The notes under the pieces: generated by a model | Seen by the model: only the letters and a program-made list of their open reading frames with translations | The model's database searches: none | Told to the model about the DNA's origin: nothing | Made by a program: the position numbers and the translations under genes | Source: Oscillatoria sp. FACHB-1407 | Lineage (GTDB): Bacteria; Cyanobacteriota; Cyanobacteriia; Elainellales; Elainellaceae | Direction: 5' to 3' | Assembly (NCBI RefSeq): GCF_014697545.1 | Contig: NZ_JACJSA010000005.1 | Span: 124,001-188,000, forward strand | Length of the DNA: 64,000 nucleotides | Shown here: piece by piece, positions 1 through 8,745 of the stretch | Layout of the letters: each line of letters opens with the position of its first letter | How positions within the stretch are numbered: position 1 is the stretch's first letter

Positions 1-477
1 GAAAACATTCGGGATGGGTTAATTGCCGCTGATCCTGAAGGGGAAGCGGTTTACACTGCCAATGCAGCCACTTACATTCAGCAGTTGAAGGAACTCGACT
101 CAGAAATTACAGCCATGCTGCAACCCTACGCCGGAAAGACTTTTGTTGCATTTCATGATTTTGCTCCCTACTTTGCTGAGAGCTATGGGCTAGACGCAGA
201 ATTTTTAGTCGATGTCCCCGATGAAAACCCTTCGCCAGATGATGTCAAACGCATCTCAGATGAAGTGAAGGAATCCAGTCTCAAAACGATTCTGACGGAA
301 CCACAAGCTGGAGAAGAGTCACTCGCGGCACTGGCGGAGGACTTAAATGTCACTGTGAGCATCTTTGACCCGATGGAGACGGGTGATGCCGAAGCTATTG
401 AACCGGAATATTATTTAACGGTTATGCGCCAGAATGCTCAGAGTTTGATCGCAGCCTTTAGCGGCTCACCAGAGTAA
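1..477 (+). CDS. znuA: Zinc/manganese ABC transporter substrate-binding protein, 3' part
   Basis: The frame is open from base 1, so only the last 158 residues are present; family members are about 300-350 residues. It is the periplasmic metal-binding subunit of a cluster A-1 transporter (ZnuA/TroA fold). Visible family marks are the second-lobe histidine in FVAFHDFAPYFAESYGL, the segment SIFDPMETG, and the C-terminal YLTVMRQNAQSL helix. The next + strand genes, an ATPase and a permease, complete the transporter. Zn versus Mn cannot be decided because the N-terminal ligands and any His-rich loop lie outside the window. The family call is secure, the metal is inferred. Confidence 0.85.
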   Translation, partial: ENIRDGLIAADPEGEAVYTANAATYIQQLKELDSEITAMLQPYAGKTFVAFHDFAPYFAESYGLDAEFLVDVPDENPSPDDVKRISDEVKESSLKTILTEPQAGEESLAALAEDLNVTVSIFDPMETGDAEAIEPEYYLTVMRQNAQSLIAAFSGSPE

Positions 478-480
478 GGG

Positions 481-650
481 GGGAATAGGGAGTAGGGAGT
501 AGGGAGTGGGGAATAGGAAGTAGGGTGTGGTCAACTGGTTCGTGACTCTCAGCTACTGACCATTGACCATTGACCATTAACTACTGACCATTGACCATTG
601 ACCATCAACGAAATTCCACCTCAGCGCACTAACCAACTGCCTTTATCTCT
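481..650. repeat. Short heptamer repeats between znuA and znuC
   Basis: Two heptamer-like tracts: GGGAGTA variants at about 481-530 and TGACCAT/TAACTAC variants at about 553-612. These resemble the short tandemly repeated repetitive sequences of filamentous cyanobacteria. The rest of the 250-bp gap holds no gene that I can support. Confidence 0.75.
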
Positions 651-729
651 TACCCCTGCCCCATTGTCCCATGGGTAAACCTGTCGAACCCCTACCTTCT
701 ATCGTTACTCATTACTGACGAGGTATTGA

Positions 730-1494
730 TTGAGAGAAACCGTACTCACCGTTGAGCAATTAACCGTCTATCGAGAAACCTACGCGGCGGTAAAGAATGT
801 GTCGTTTTCACTAGAAGCGGGAACGGACACAGCGATCGTGGGTCCAAACGGTGCGGGTAAAAGTACACTGGTTCAGGCGATTCTGGGAATTCTACCGCGT
901 CAGTCAGGGGATGTTTTTATCCTGGGTCAACCGCTCAGTCGTACGGGTTCCCTCCCTCGCTCTATTCGTCAGCAGATTGCTTATCTGCCCCAAAACTTCC
1001 TGTTCGATCGCCGCATTCCCATCACGGTCGAAGAACTTGTCGGGTTGGGGTGGGATCGTCTGGGTTTTCAACTTCCCTGGACAAACTCCAGAAAACGGCG
1101 TCATGCGATTCGAGAAGCATTGTCAAGAGTGGATGTAAACCATCTCCGCCATCAGCCAATTAGTGGGCTTTCAGGCGGTGAAACAAAGCGAGTTTTGCTG
1201 GCGTATTGTCTGGTGCATCCGCGCAGGTTGCTCATTCTTGATGAGGCTCCTGCTGGCTTGGATATGCGCGGCGAATCTGAGTTTTATCAACTGCTGTATC
1301 AACTCAAGCATGAGCAAGGCTGGGCAATTTTGCAAATTTCTCATGATTTAGAGATGGTGCGACGACATTGCGATCGCGTCCTATGCCTCAATCAAACCTT
1401 ACTATGTCAAGGCATTCCAGAAGTAACACTCTCCCCCGATAATCTCTCCTCGGCTTATGGGTCTGAGTTTGTTCGATATCAACATCATCATTGA
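730..1494 (+). CDS. znuC: Metal ABC transporter ATP-binding protein
   Basis: 254-residue ABC ATPase that energises zinc/manganese import. Walker A is GPNGAGKST at about residues 38-46, the signature is LSGGETKR at about 147-154, Walker B ends LLILDEAPAGLD, and the switch histidine lies in ISHDLEM. A TGA at 727-729 closes the frame immediately upstream, so the TTG at 730 is the first possible start; a weak AGG lies 5-8 bases before it. It sits between the znuA end and znuB. The transcription unit is split by a minus-strand gene at 1538-1912, so co-transcription with znuB would read through antisense to that gene. Confidence 0.9.
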   Translation: MRETVLTVEQLTVYRETYAAVKNVSFSLEAGTDTAIVGPNGAGKSTLVQAILGILPRQSGDVFILGQPLSRTGSLPRSIRQQIAYLPQNFLFDRRIPITVEELVGLGWDRLGFQLPWTNSRKRRHAIREALSRVDVNHLRHQPISGLSGGETKRVLLAYCLVHPRRLLILDEAPAGLDMRGESEFYQLLYQLKHEQGWAILQISHDLEMVRRHCDRVLCLNQTLLCQGIPEVTLSPDNLSSAYGSEFVRYQHHH

Positions 1495-1496
1495 AA

Positions 1497-1530
1497 GGGG
1501 AGTAGGGAGTAGGGAGTGGAGAGTGGGCAG
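1497..1530. repeat. Heptamer tract, left flank of inserted gene
   Basis: GGGAGTA/GGGAGTG repeats directly after znuC. The complementary tract (CCCACTCCCTATTCCCC type) lies at about 1943-1980, so the four-helix-bundle gene between them is bounded by inverted low-complexity repeats. Confidence 0.65.
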
Positions 1531-1537
1531 AAGTATA

Positions 1538-1912
1538 TTAGGTTTTTTGTAGAGCGCGGAGGAGGGCACGAAGTAATTTTCCAGTAGACTCACAATGATC
1601 CAGAATTGGTTGCGCTATTTGTATAGAGATCAAGTCAACACGAACAGCCAACAAAAGATGGGTTTCTAGTTCCTTTAAGGAGCCTTGAGCAATGCGAAGA
1701 AACTGAATGTACTCGTTTCGATATTCTCGTCCATATCCTTCAGCAATATTGGCAGGGATTGAAACTGCTGCTCTACGAATTTGTCCAACGAAGCCATAGA
1801 CTTCTTCCTTTGGAAAAGTCTTTGTCAGGTGATAACAAGCCTCTGCCAAAGTCATCCCTTGTTGCCAAACCTCTAAATCTCGATAAGACTGAATCTTCCC
1901 ACCCACAATCAC
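1538..1912 (-). CDS. Four helix bundle protein (IVP/S23 family)
   Basis: 124 residues of the family related to proteins encoded in 23S rRNA intervening sequences (TIGR02436 type). Diagnostic stretches are YRDLEVWQQGMTLAEACY, YGFVGQIRRAAVSIPANIAEG and YIQFLRIAQGSLKELETHLLLA. The protein is all-helical and its molecular role is not established. The gene lies on the strand opposite to the znu genes, inside that operon, between inverted heptamer tracts, so it looks like a late insertion. Length matches the family, and nothing in it is broken. Confidence 0.85.
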   Translation of the reverse strand: MIVGGKIQSYRDLEVWQQGMTLAEACYHLTKTFPKEEVYGFVGQIRRAAVSIPANIAEGYGREYRNEYIQFLRIAQGSLKELETHLLLAVRVDLISIQIAQPILDHCESTGKLLRALLRALQKT

Positions 1913-1934
1913 ATATCCTCTAAACCCGTCTTAC

Positions 1935-1981
1935 CTCCTATTATTCCCACTCCCTATTCCCCACTCCCCACTCCCTTCCCT
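1935..1981. repeat. Heptamer tract, right flank of inserted gene
   Basis: Runs of CCCACTCCCTATTCCCC-type heptamers reach to within 3 bases of the znuB start. They are complementary to the tract at 1497-1530. No Shine-Dalgarno sequence remains in front of the znuB ATG. Confidence 0.65.
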
Positions 1982-1982
1982 T

Positions 1983-2825
1983 ATGTCTTTGAACGCTGAA
2001 ATTACTCGTATCATCGAACTTTTCCAACTTCCCTTTATGCAACGAGCCATCATTGGCGGAGTGCTGACGGGTTTGATGGGTGGACTGTTGGGCAGTTTTA
2101 CCATTCTGCGGCAACTGTCGTTTTTTAGTGATGCGTTAGGACACTCCGCCTTGTTAGGAATTAGTCTGGGTTTATTGCTGGGGTTAAACCCGTCGGTGGT
2201 GTTGCTGCCATTTGCGGTGTTGTTCGCATTGGGGGTCACGTATCTGTTAGAGAGAACACGACTGTGGACAGATGCTTTACTGAATATTATTTATTCCTCA
2301 TCGTTGGCGATCTCCGTCATCGTTCTTAGTTTTGTAGGTCGCTACAAAGGTGGAATTGATAACTTACTATTTGGTGATATTTTGGCAGTTCGAGATGCTG
2401 ATCTGATCTTCAGTTTTGTCCTGTTATTAGTCTGTATTGTGTTCGTTGGACTGACATTACGGACACAAATGTTGTTGATTTTGCATGAGCCGTTGGCGAT
2501 CGCCCGTGGAGTGTCCGTTTACGCTCATCGCACTGCATTTATTGTGCTGTTGTCACTGGTGGTGGGCATCTCTATCAAGGCGATCGGGGTGTTGCTGGTG
2601 AGCGCGTTTGTGGTGATTCCTGCTTGTGCAGCGCGATTACTGAGCCGCACTTTTACGAGTTATGTGTTGCTCTCAACAGGTTTGGGTGCATTGAGTGCTG
2701 TGTTAGGCATGGTCGTTTCCGCAGCGTTTAATTTGCCGTCGGGTCCAAGCATTGTGGCAACTCAGTTATCTATCTTTTTAATTGCAGTGGCGTTGCCTCG
2801 ATTGGGTTTTGTGACACAAGGGTGA
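1983..2825 (+). CDS. znuB: Metal ABC transporter permease
   Basis: 280-residue polytopic inner-membrane protein of the ABC-3 family (ZnuB/TroC), forming the channel for zinc or manganese. Many hydrophobic segments are visible, starting with FMQRAIIGGVLTGLMGGLLG and the conserved LSFFSDALGHSALLG loop. Near the end is IKAIGVLLVSAFVVIPAC, typical of the family. The ATG at 1983 directly follows the heptamer tract and has no ribosome binding site, which may lower its translation. It completes the znuA-znuC-znuB set. Confidence 0.9.
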   Translation: MSLNAEITRIIELFQLPFMQRAIIGGVLTGLMGGLLGSFTILRQLSFFSDALGHSALLGISLGLLLGLNPSVVLLPFAVLFALGVTYLLERTRLWTDALLNIIYSSSLAISVIVLSFVGRYKGGIDNLLFGDILAVRDADLIFSFVLLLVCIVFVGLTLRTQMLLILHEPLAIARGVSVYAHRTAFIVLLSLVVGISIKAIGVLLVSAFVVIPACAARLLSRTFTSYVLLSTGLGALSAVLGMVVSAAFNLPSGPSIVATQLSIFLIAVALPRLGFVTQG

Positions 2826-2845
2826 AGGGGTAAATGGGTTGGAAA

Positions 2846-3400
2846 TTAGAGAGTGGAGGAGTGAGGGAATGCGATCGCTGTTTTTCCAGTCTCAACCGAT
2901 TCAAGAAACTGGGCAATCTGTTTAGTTGATTGCAGGTGATAAACACATTTAGTACCCTGTGCTTGTTTGACATATTCCCGATATCTTGGCGTCAACCGTT
3001 TGTGACAGAGCCAAAGCGCACGATAACTATTCATCGAACTTTTGAAGATCGGGCTTTTTTCAGGCCAACCTGAGGGTGGTTGAACGTAACCTGTGATGAA
3101 TCGTTTAGTGACTAACCAAAAATGCATCTGTATAGGTAAATCTACAAACACTAGCGTATCCGCTGCATCAAGACGTTGCCAGAGTGTTTCCATGCAACCA
3201 AACCCATCAATAATCCATTGGTCAGTGGCTAAAATCTCTTGATGGATGCGCTTGTAGTCTTCCCGTGAGACTGCCACACCACCCGGTTGGTATTGAACCT
3301 TATCCAGGATGTAAACTGGCAAACCAGTCATATTTGACAGTTTTTGACTGAGGGTTGATTTACCCCCTCCAGCATTGCCAAATACGGCTATTTTTTTCAT
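2846..3400 (-). CDS. P-loop nucleotide kinase-like protein (FlaR/adenylate kinase-like)
   Basis: 184 residues beginning MKKIAVFGNAGGGKST, a Walker A motif at residues 8-15, followed by YILDKVQYQPGG and WIIDGFG, then VFVDLPIQMHFWLVTKR. This pattern is typical of the small topology-modulation/FlaR P-loop family related to adenylate and shikimate kinases; the true substrate is unknown. The start at 3400 is chosen over one 66 bases upstream because TGGAGA lies about 9 bases before this ATG and the protein then begins with the P-loop strand. It converges with znuB (20-bp gap). Confidence 0.8.
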   Translation of the reverse strand: MKKIAVFGNAGGGKSTLSQKLSNMTGLPVYILDKVQYQPGGVAVSREDYKRIHQEILATDQWIIDGFGCMETLWQRLDAADTLVFVDLPIQMHFWLVTKRFITGYVQPPSGWPEKSPIFKSSMNSYRALWLCHKRLTPRYREYVKQAQGTKCVYHLQSTKQIAQFLESVETGKTAIAFPHSSTL

Positions 3401-3618
3401 CGCTATTGTCTCCAGGCTGACTAAATTTCCTTCTAGCTTAGATAGGACGTAGAACCAGGACTTCACCCTATGAGACTATTGCGATTCATGCTAGTGAATT
3501 AACTGATCAGGGATTCGGTTTCTCTCGATGTACTCATCCATCTCTGCCTGATGATTATGGACATAGGATAAAGCACATCATGAGAACTAGAAGTGCTTTC
3601 AGTCTATATAGGATAAAA

Positions 3619-3720
3619 GGCGTTGCTGAATGCAGATATGATTCTCAAAAACTGACTACCGCTGTAAGGGCGTTTCGCGAAACATCCCTCCGAAATTCAT
3701 AGATTGGCTCAGCAACACCG
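3619..3720. repeat. Palindromic MITE-like element with REP core (family C)
   Basis: About 100 bp bounded by GGCGTTGCTGA (3619-3629) and TCAGCAACACC (3709-3719), near-perfect terminal inverted repeats. It contains a diverged REP palindrome GGGCGTTTCGCGAAACATCCC. A related copy lies at about 39391-39479. Confidence 0.65.
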
Positions 3721-4097
3721 GATAAACGGGTTACTGGTTGAAATTACTAGAGTCAATAGTAAAGACTCACGTGCTGTATCGGGGGCGATCGCACTGCCCA
3801 AATGCAACAAATGCTCCACAGCTTAAGGTTGAGAGTTTATTGGGGTGATATACAGGTTACGTTACGCTGCGCTAACACATCCTGACGGGATGGCGATCGC
3901 ACAAGTTGCGTAACAAAGGAGGTATAACAGAAAGGGTAGTGTTTCAGATCTGTTGCTACTAACCCCCGGCTGTCGCCGTCCCCCTTGGTAAGGGGGACTA
4001 CAGGGGGTCTTACAGAGGCTATCAACAGGTTTGGAACACCATCCAAAATACATCAGTTTCTATTTTGAATACCGCCAATGGGGTTTTGATATGCGTT

Positions 4098-4307
4098 GAC
4101 GCAGTCGAAAATAGAAATGACGCAGTCGAAAATAGAAACGACGCAGTCGAAAATAGAAACGACGCAGTCGAAAATAGAAATGACGCAGTCGAAAATAGAA
4201 ACGACGCAGTCGAAAATAGAAACGACGCAGTCGAAAATAGAAACGACGCAGTCGAAAATAGAAACGACGCAGTCGAAAATAGAAATGATGCAGTTGAAAA
4301 CAGCAAT
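4098..4307. repeat. 21-bp tandem repeat, ten units
   Basis: Units start at 4098, 4119, 4140, 4161, 4182, 4203, 4224, 4245, 4266 and 4287. The first 20 bases read GACGCAGTCGAAAATAGAAA and the 21st is C or T; the tenth unit is degenerate. Because 21 is a multiple of three, all frames on both strands stay open and give artificial heptapeptide repeats (DAVENRN, TQSKIET, FLFSTAS). No ribosome binding site or start supports a gene. Two helical turns per unit with an A-rich patch in each would favour phased curvature. Confidence 0.9.
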
Positions 4308-4390
4308 TTAAGACTTCAACACTGGAAATTACGGATACCAATTTCAGTTTGAAGCAATTCTTTCAGTATTGATACAGAGTTAAGAAGGGA

Positions 4391-4511
4391 AATTCAATAA
4401 GGTTGATAGTGGGTAGGGGCGGGTTTCGCCATCAATTCCATGACAGGATATCAATTGGACTGCTAAACTCGCCCGTACAGTTTGCGGAGTTATTTAATCC
4501 ACGAGCCTTAA
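4391..4511 (+). mobile_element. MITE-like element (family B), copy 1
   Basis: About 120 bp containing TAGGGGCGGGTTTCGCC and, near its other end, CGCCCGTACAGTTTGCGGA followed by TTATTTAATCCACGA. A matching copy in the same orientation lies at about 39484-39601, and a truncated inverted copy at about 59137-59215. No coding capacity. Confidence 0.6.
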
Positions 4512-4855
4512 CAAAATCCTTGATAAGTAGCTTTTAGAGGGAAATTAGGGGCAGTCTTCTGGGATGATGGCAACCTGATTGAGAGAAGCTTAAAGACTGT
4601 AACATACGATACATAAGAAATTCCCATCAAAGCTCTATAGGATGAGCGATCGCCTTACCAAATCGTTGAATGGCTTGCCATAAAGCTTTTACAGCCATCG
4701 CAGTAAATTAATTGGAGTTTAGCAGAGGTAGATTGGGGCGATCGCTTTCCCTGCAATTTCAAGATCCAGTGCTATCCTCGTGGCGAAACGGGTTGCGATC
4801 GTTAATTGTAGGTTAAAAGCCCGTAATTGCATGATTAACAAAGTGGGGATGAGAC

Positions 4856-7800
4856 ATGTCAGCCGAGTATCACAACCTTGCCGCAGGAGCGTTTACTCAA
4901 GATTGGAGTAACACAGGCTTAATTACAACGAATGCGGACTGGTCAAATGTTCCCAGCATCATTGGATATCTAGGAGATGATCTCAGTAATCCTGCTCCAG
5001 GTGTTGATCCACAAAGCGTTGTCGCTGACTTAACCACTGCGCCAAATGTTAACGCCAATCAAACCAATCCGATTCTTTTTACAGCGGGGGGTGTGGCTGA
5101 GTTTGAATTGACTGACCCAGTGGTGGCGTTGCAAGCATCGGGGACTGCCGATGCTCCATTTTTGTTAATTCATCTCAACACAACCGGGGTCAACAGTGTG
5201 AATGTGGCGTATACACTACGCGATATTGACAACTCCTCTGACAACGCCGTGCAGCCTGTCGCGTTGCAATATCGAGTTGGCACAACTGGAGATTTTATCA
5301 ATGTTCCTGCGGCCTTTGTTGCCGATGCCAGTACGGGTCCCAGCTTGGCGGATCAGGTTACACAAGTGAGTGCGGTATTACCTACCAATGCAGCGAATCA
5401 GCCTCAGGTGCAAGTGCGAATTATCACGGCAAATGCAAATAGCAACGACGAGTTAATCGGCATTGATAACATCAACATCACTGGCACGACTGGAGCACCT
5501 ACCAATAACAATGGTGCTGGGGTTCGCATTCGCGATATTCAAGGAGCAGCACACGTCTCACCCTTCAACGGACAAAGCGTGAGCAATGTACCGGGAATTG
5601 TCACCGTTTTGCGATCGAATGGGTTTTACCTGCAAGACCCCAACCCGGATACCAATGATGCCACTTCAGAGGGGATTTTTGTCTTTACCAACTCTGCACC
5701 AACGGTAGCTGTAGGCGACTCGGTGTTAGTCAGTGGTACGGTTAGCGAGTTTCGTCCCGGTGGTTCTGGAGGGACAAACAACCTGTCAATTACTCAGATT
5801 GGCAGTCCTACCGTTTCAGTGGTGTCTTCCAATAACCCTTTACCAGCAGCGATCGTATTAGGCAACGGGGGACGCACTATTCCCAATCAGATCATCAGCA
5901 ACGATGCATCTGGAGGAACGGTAGAGAACCCCGCAACTACATTTGATCCTGCTCAGGATGGCATCGACTTCTACGAAAGTTTAGAAGGAATGCGGGTTCA
6001 GATTAACAACCCGATCGCCACTTCTCCCACCAATGTCTTTGGCACGTCTGAAGAAATTTGGGTACTGGCAGACAACGGAGCTAATGCCACCAGTCGCACG
6101 ACGCGAGGGGGTAGCCTGATTACCGCCAGCGACTTTAACCCAGAGCGAATTCAAATTGATGATTTGAACAATTCCCTCGTTCTGCCCACAGTCAATGTCG
6201 GTGCTCAACTCAGCACGGTGACTGGCGTCGTGAGCTATGACTTCAGCAACTACGAAGTGTTAGTTTCCACAGCTCCAACGGTTGTCCAGCCATCGACCCT
6301 GCAACGGGAAGTGACCAACCTGGCTGCTAATCCCAATCAACTCACCGTTGCGACCTTTAATGTCGAAAACTTAGACCCCAATCCGGCAGATGGCGACGAT
6401 GACACGAGCAAATTTACCGCTCTAGCCACCCGCATTGTAAATAATCTGCGATCGCCCGATATTATCAGCCTGGAGGAAGTGCAGGACAACAACGGGGCAA
6501 CGAACGATGCGGTAGTAGATGCAACACAGACCTATCAAACGCTGATTAATGCGATCGCCGCTGCGGGGGGTCCCACTTATCAGTTCCGTCAGATTGACCC
6601 GGTGGATGATCAGGATGGGGGACAACCGGGGGGCAACATTCGGGTGGGGTTCCTGTTCAATCCGGCACGAGTCAGCTTTGTCGATCGCCCCGGTGGCACT
6701 TCAACGACGAATACCACTGTCAGCAATGTTGGTGGCAGACCGCAAATTTCGGCGAGTCCGGGACGGCTTGACCCTACCAATGCTGCCTTTGCTAGCAGTC
6801 GCAAACCCCTTGTGGGTGAGTTTGTATTTAACGGGCAAACGGTCTACGTCATCGCCAATCACTTCAACTCTAAGGGAGGCGATCAACCGCTTCTGGGACG
6901 CTTTCAACCCCCAACTCTAACCACTGAAACGCAGCGTCGTCAGCAAGCGACAATTGTTCGTGATTTTGCCCAGAGCATTCTGGCAATTAACCCCAATGCC
7001 AATATCATGGTGGTCGGCGACCTCAACGACTTTGAGTTTTCTGAACCGCTCAACATTCTGCGAAGTGCCGGACTCACACCCCTGATTGAAACGTTACCTC
7101 CCGGTGAACGCTACACCTACAACTTTGAAGGCAACGCTCAAACGCTGGATCACATTCTGGTGAGTAATAATCTTTTGCGTCGGACAAACGGTTATGACGT
7201 GGTACACATCAACTCAGAGTTTGCTGATCAAGAGAGTGACCACGACCCCAGTGTGGCTGGATTCCAACTCGTAGCGAGCCAATCCCTTAGAGGCAATAAT
7301 CGCCCCAATCGATTGAATGGCAGCGAAGGGGACGATACCCTATCCGGATTGGGGGGCAACGATGTGTTATCCAGTGGGGCAGGTGATGATCTGCTAAACG
7401 GGGGCATCGGGGGCGACACTCTAACCGGAGGCGACGGGGGCGATCGCTATATCTACTCCGGACGCAATCAGCGCATCGCGTTTGCCAATTCTCTCATCGC
7501 CAGACCCGATCGCATTCTTGGGTTTAACGTGGCGCAGGGCGACAAAATTGTCCTCGCTATTGACAACAATTTGGCAACCACCAATTTGCCGAGAGGGTTG
7601 TTTAACACTGGGGTGGAGCGGACTCGCACGTTGCTAGATGCAGTTCGGTCTGCCTTTACCGATAAAGATCAACGGCGACGGGGCAACCAGCGGTTAGCCG
7701 CTAACGAAGCGGTTCTTCTGACCTGGCGTAGAGGCACGTATTTAGTAGCCAACGATAATCGGGCTGGTTTTGTCCCCGGTCGCGATCTGGTGGTGAACGT

Positions 7801-7870
7801 CACAGGCATTGCGCTTAACGCAGGTGATGCGAGAGCCGGAGTGTTGGCCGTGACCAATTACTTTGGGTGA
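4856..7870 (+). CDS. Secreted ExeM/NucH-type nuclease with RTX repeats
   Basis: 1,004 residues. An N-terminal lamin-tail/OB-like exported region (about 1-490) is followed by an endonuclease/exonuclease/phosphatase domain (about 495-805) with VATFNVENL, DIISLEEVQDN, VIANHFNSKGG, VVGDLNDF and the terminal SDHDPS catalytic motif. Glycine/aspartate RTX nonapeptides (GGNDVLSSGAGDDLLNGG) occupy about 823-860, then a C-terminal domain typical of type I secreted proteins. There is no Sec signal peptide, so export by a type I system with calcium-dependent folding is inferred. The likely role is extracellular DNA degradation for phosphate or nutrients. GGGGATGAG before the ATG supports the start. Confidence 0.88.
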   Translation: MSAEYHNLAAGAFTQDWSNTGLITTNADWSNVPSIIGYLGDDLSNPAPGVDPQSVVADLTTAPNVNANQTNPILFTAGGVAEFELTDPVVALQASGTADAPFLLIHLNTTGVNSVNVAYTLRDIDNSSDNAVQPVALQYRVGTTGDFINVPAAFVADASTGPSLADQVTQVSAVLPTNAANQPQVQVRIITANANSNDELIGIDNINITGTTGAPTNNNGAGVRIRDIQGAAHVSPFNGQSVSNVPGIVTVLRSNGFYLQDPNPDTNDATSEGIFVFTNSAPTVAVGDSVLVSGTVSEFRPGGSGGTNNLSITQIGSPTVSVVSSNNPLPAAIVLGNGGRTIPNQIISNDASGGTVENPATTFDPAQDGIDFYESLEGMRVQINNPIATSPTNVFGTSEEIWVLADNGANATSRTTRGGSLITASDFNPERIQIDDLNNSLVLPTVNVGAQLSTVTGVVSYDFSNYEVLVSTAPTVVQPSTLQREVTNLAANPNQLTVATFNVENLDPNPADGDDDTSKFTALATRIVNNLRSPDIISLEEVQDNNGATNDAVVDATQTYQTLINAIAAAGGPTYQFRQIDPVDDQDGGQPGGNIRVGFLFNPARVSFVDRPGGTSTTNTTVSNVGGRPQISASPGRLDPTNAAFASSRKPLVGEFVFNGQTVYVIANHFNSKGGDQPLLGRFQPPTLTTETQRRQQATIVRDFAQSILAINPNANIMVVGDLNDFEFSEPLNILRSAGLTPLIETLPPGERYTYNFEGNAQTLDHILVSNNLLRRTNGYDVVHINSEFADQESDHDPSVAGFQLVASQSLRGNNRPNRLNGSEGDDTLSGLGGNDVLSSGAGDDLLNGGIGGDTLTGGDGGDRYIYSGRNQRIAFANSLIARPDRILGFNVAQGDKIVLAIDNNLATTNLPRGLFNTGVERTRTLLDAVRSAFTDKDQRRRGNQRLAANEAVLLTWRRGTYLVANDNRAGFVPGRDLVVNVTGIALNAGDARAGVLAVTNYFG

Positions 7871-7984
7871 TGTGGAGAAGGGTAAAGGATTAGGGATAAA
7901 GGGTGAGGGGCGACGGATAAAGAGTGGGACAATACTGGCTATCCATTCTCCATAGGTTGCCCCTTCTTACTCTCGCCAGTTTTT

Positions 7985-8494
7985 ATGAAACAAAAATTAC
8001 CCATTGAAGCTTTTATTAATGCTCTATTACCGTTAGCACTCATTTTGGGATTAGTCCTGATTCTCGGTTTAGATGTCGAGTCAGTGGAGCGATCGCAAGA
8101 ATTAGAGAATCCCCTAGAACAGTGGCTCAAACCGATTGTGGGTTATTTAGCGGCTGCCGCAGAAATTGCTGCCGCGATCGTCATTGGCAGTGCTGTGTTT
8201 CGAGGCATTGCCACTTATGTGCAACGGTTAGTGATTCAGGGACGGCAACCTGGAAACATCATTGAAACGATTCGGTTGCAATTGGGAGAAGTGTTGATTT
8301 TAGGATTGGAGTTTACAGTTGCCAGTGATATTTTGCGAACGGCAGTGGCTCCAACCCGTCAAGATATTCTGAATTTGGGGGCGATCGTTCTACTACGAAC
8401 GTTGCTCAATTACTTCTTGGAATTAGAAATTAAACAAGGCGAAGAAGCCCGTCTAGAAGAGCGTCGTCAAGATGTTGCTGAAACCGCTGAGTAA
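7985..8494 (+). CDS. DUF1622 family membrane protein
   Basis: 169 residues. A hydrophobic N-terminal segment is followed by two more membrane spans (IVGYLAAAAEIAAAIVIGSA and the region from VLILGLEFTVASDI to LLRTLLNYFLELE) and a charged C-terminal tail (KQGEEARLEERRQ). The arrangement, with the RLQLGEVLILGLEF segment between spans, matches DUF1622, a family of unknown function. Start at ATG 7985, 115 bp after the nuclease gene. No operon partner is evident. Confidence 0.8.
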   Translation: MKQKLPIEAFINALLPLALILGLVLILGLDVESVERSQELENPLEQWLKPIVGYLAAAAEIAAAIVIGSAVFRGIATYVQRLVIQGRQPGNIIETIRLQLGEVLILGLEFTVASDILRTAVAPTRQDILNLGAIVLLRTLLNYFLELEIKQGEEARLEERRQDVAETAE

Positions 8495-8745
8495 GCCGCT
8501 TTATAAGGGTAACGTCTTCATAGCCCCCCACATCTCCCAATTCTGGGAAACTTTGAGGTGTAGCATTGGGTCAGCCATTTTTTGAACGGAGCGAGGAAGC
8601 GTCACCGAATGCCATACCTCTACAGAGGATTGCTTATATAGCGATCGCCAAAACCATTAGGACATGCATTGGAGTCCTGCTGCGAGAGACGCGATTAATC
8701 GCGTCTGTCCTGTTGAGTGCCTTGTCTTAACTGGGGTGACTACGG

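Larger units (their letters stand above)
3467..4855. other. Repeat-rich gene-free region
   Basis: Almost 1.4 kb without a supportable gene. It holds a palindromic element (3619-3720), a compact inverted repeat CCCCCTTGGTAAGGGGG (about 3981-3997), ten 21-bp tandem units (4098-4307) and a MITE-like copy (about 4391-4511). The last 300 bases before the nuclease gene hold HIP1 sites and presumably its promoter, which I could not place. Confidence 0.7.

Noticed and set aside
1-730. A Zur-type operator for the znu genes
   Set aside because: The znuA promoter lies outside the window, and no palindromic Zur-like site was seen before znuC.
4022-4352. Heptapeptide-repeat ORFs in several frames (DAVENRN, TQSKIET, FLFSTAS)
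   Set aside because: They are the automatic result of a 21-bp DNA repeat with no stop codons. No ribosome binding site, start context or non-repeat domain supports any of them.
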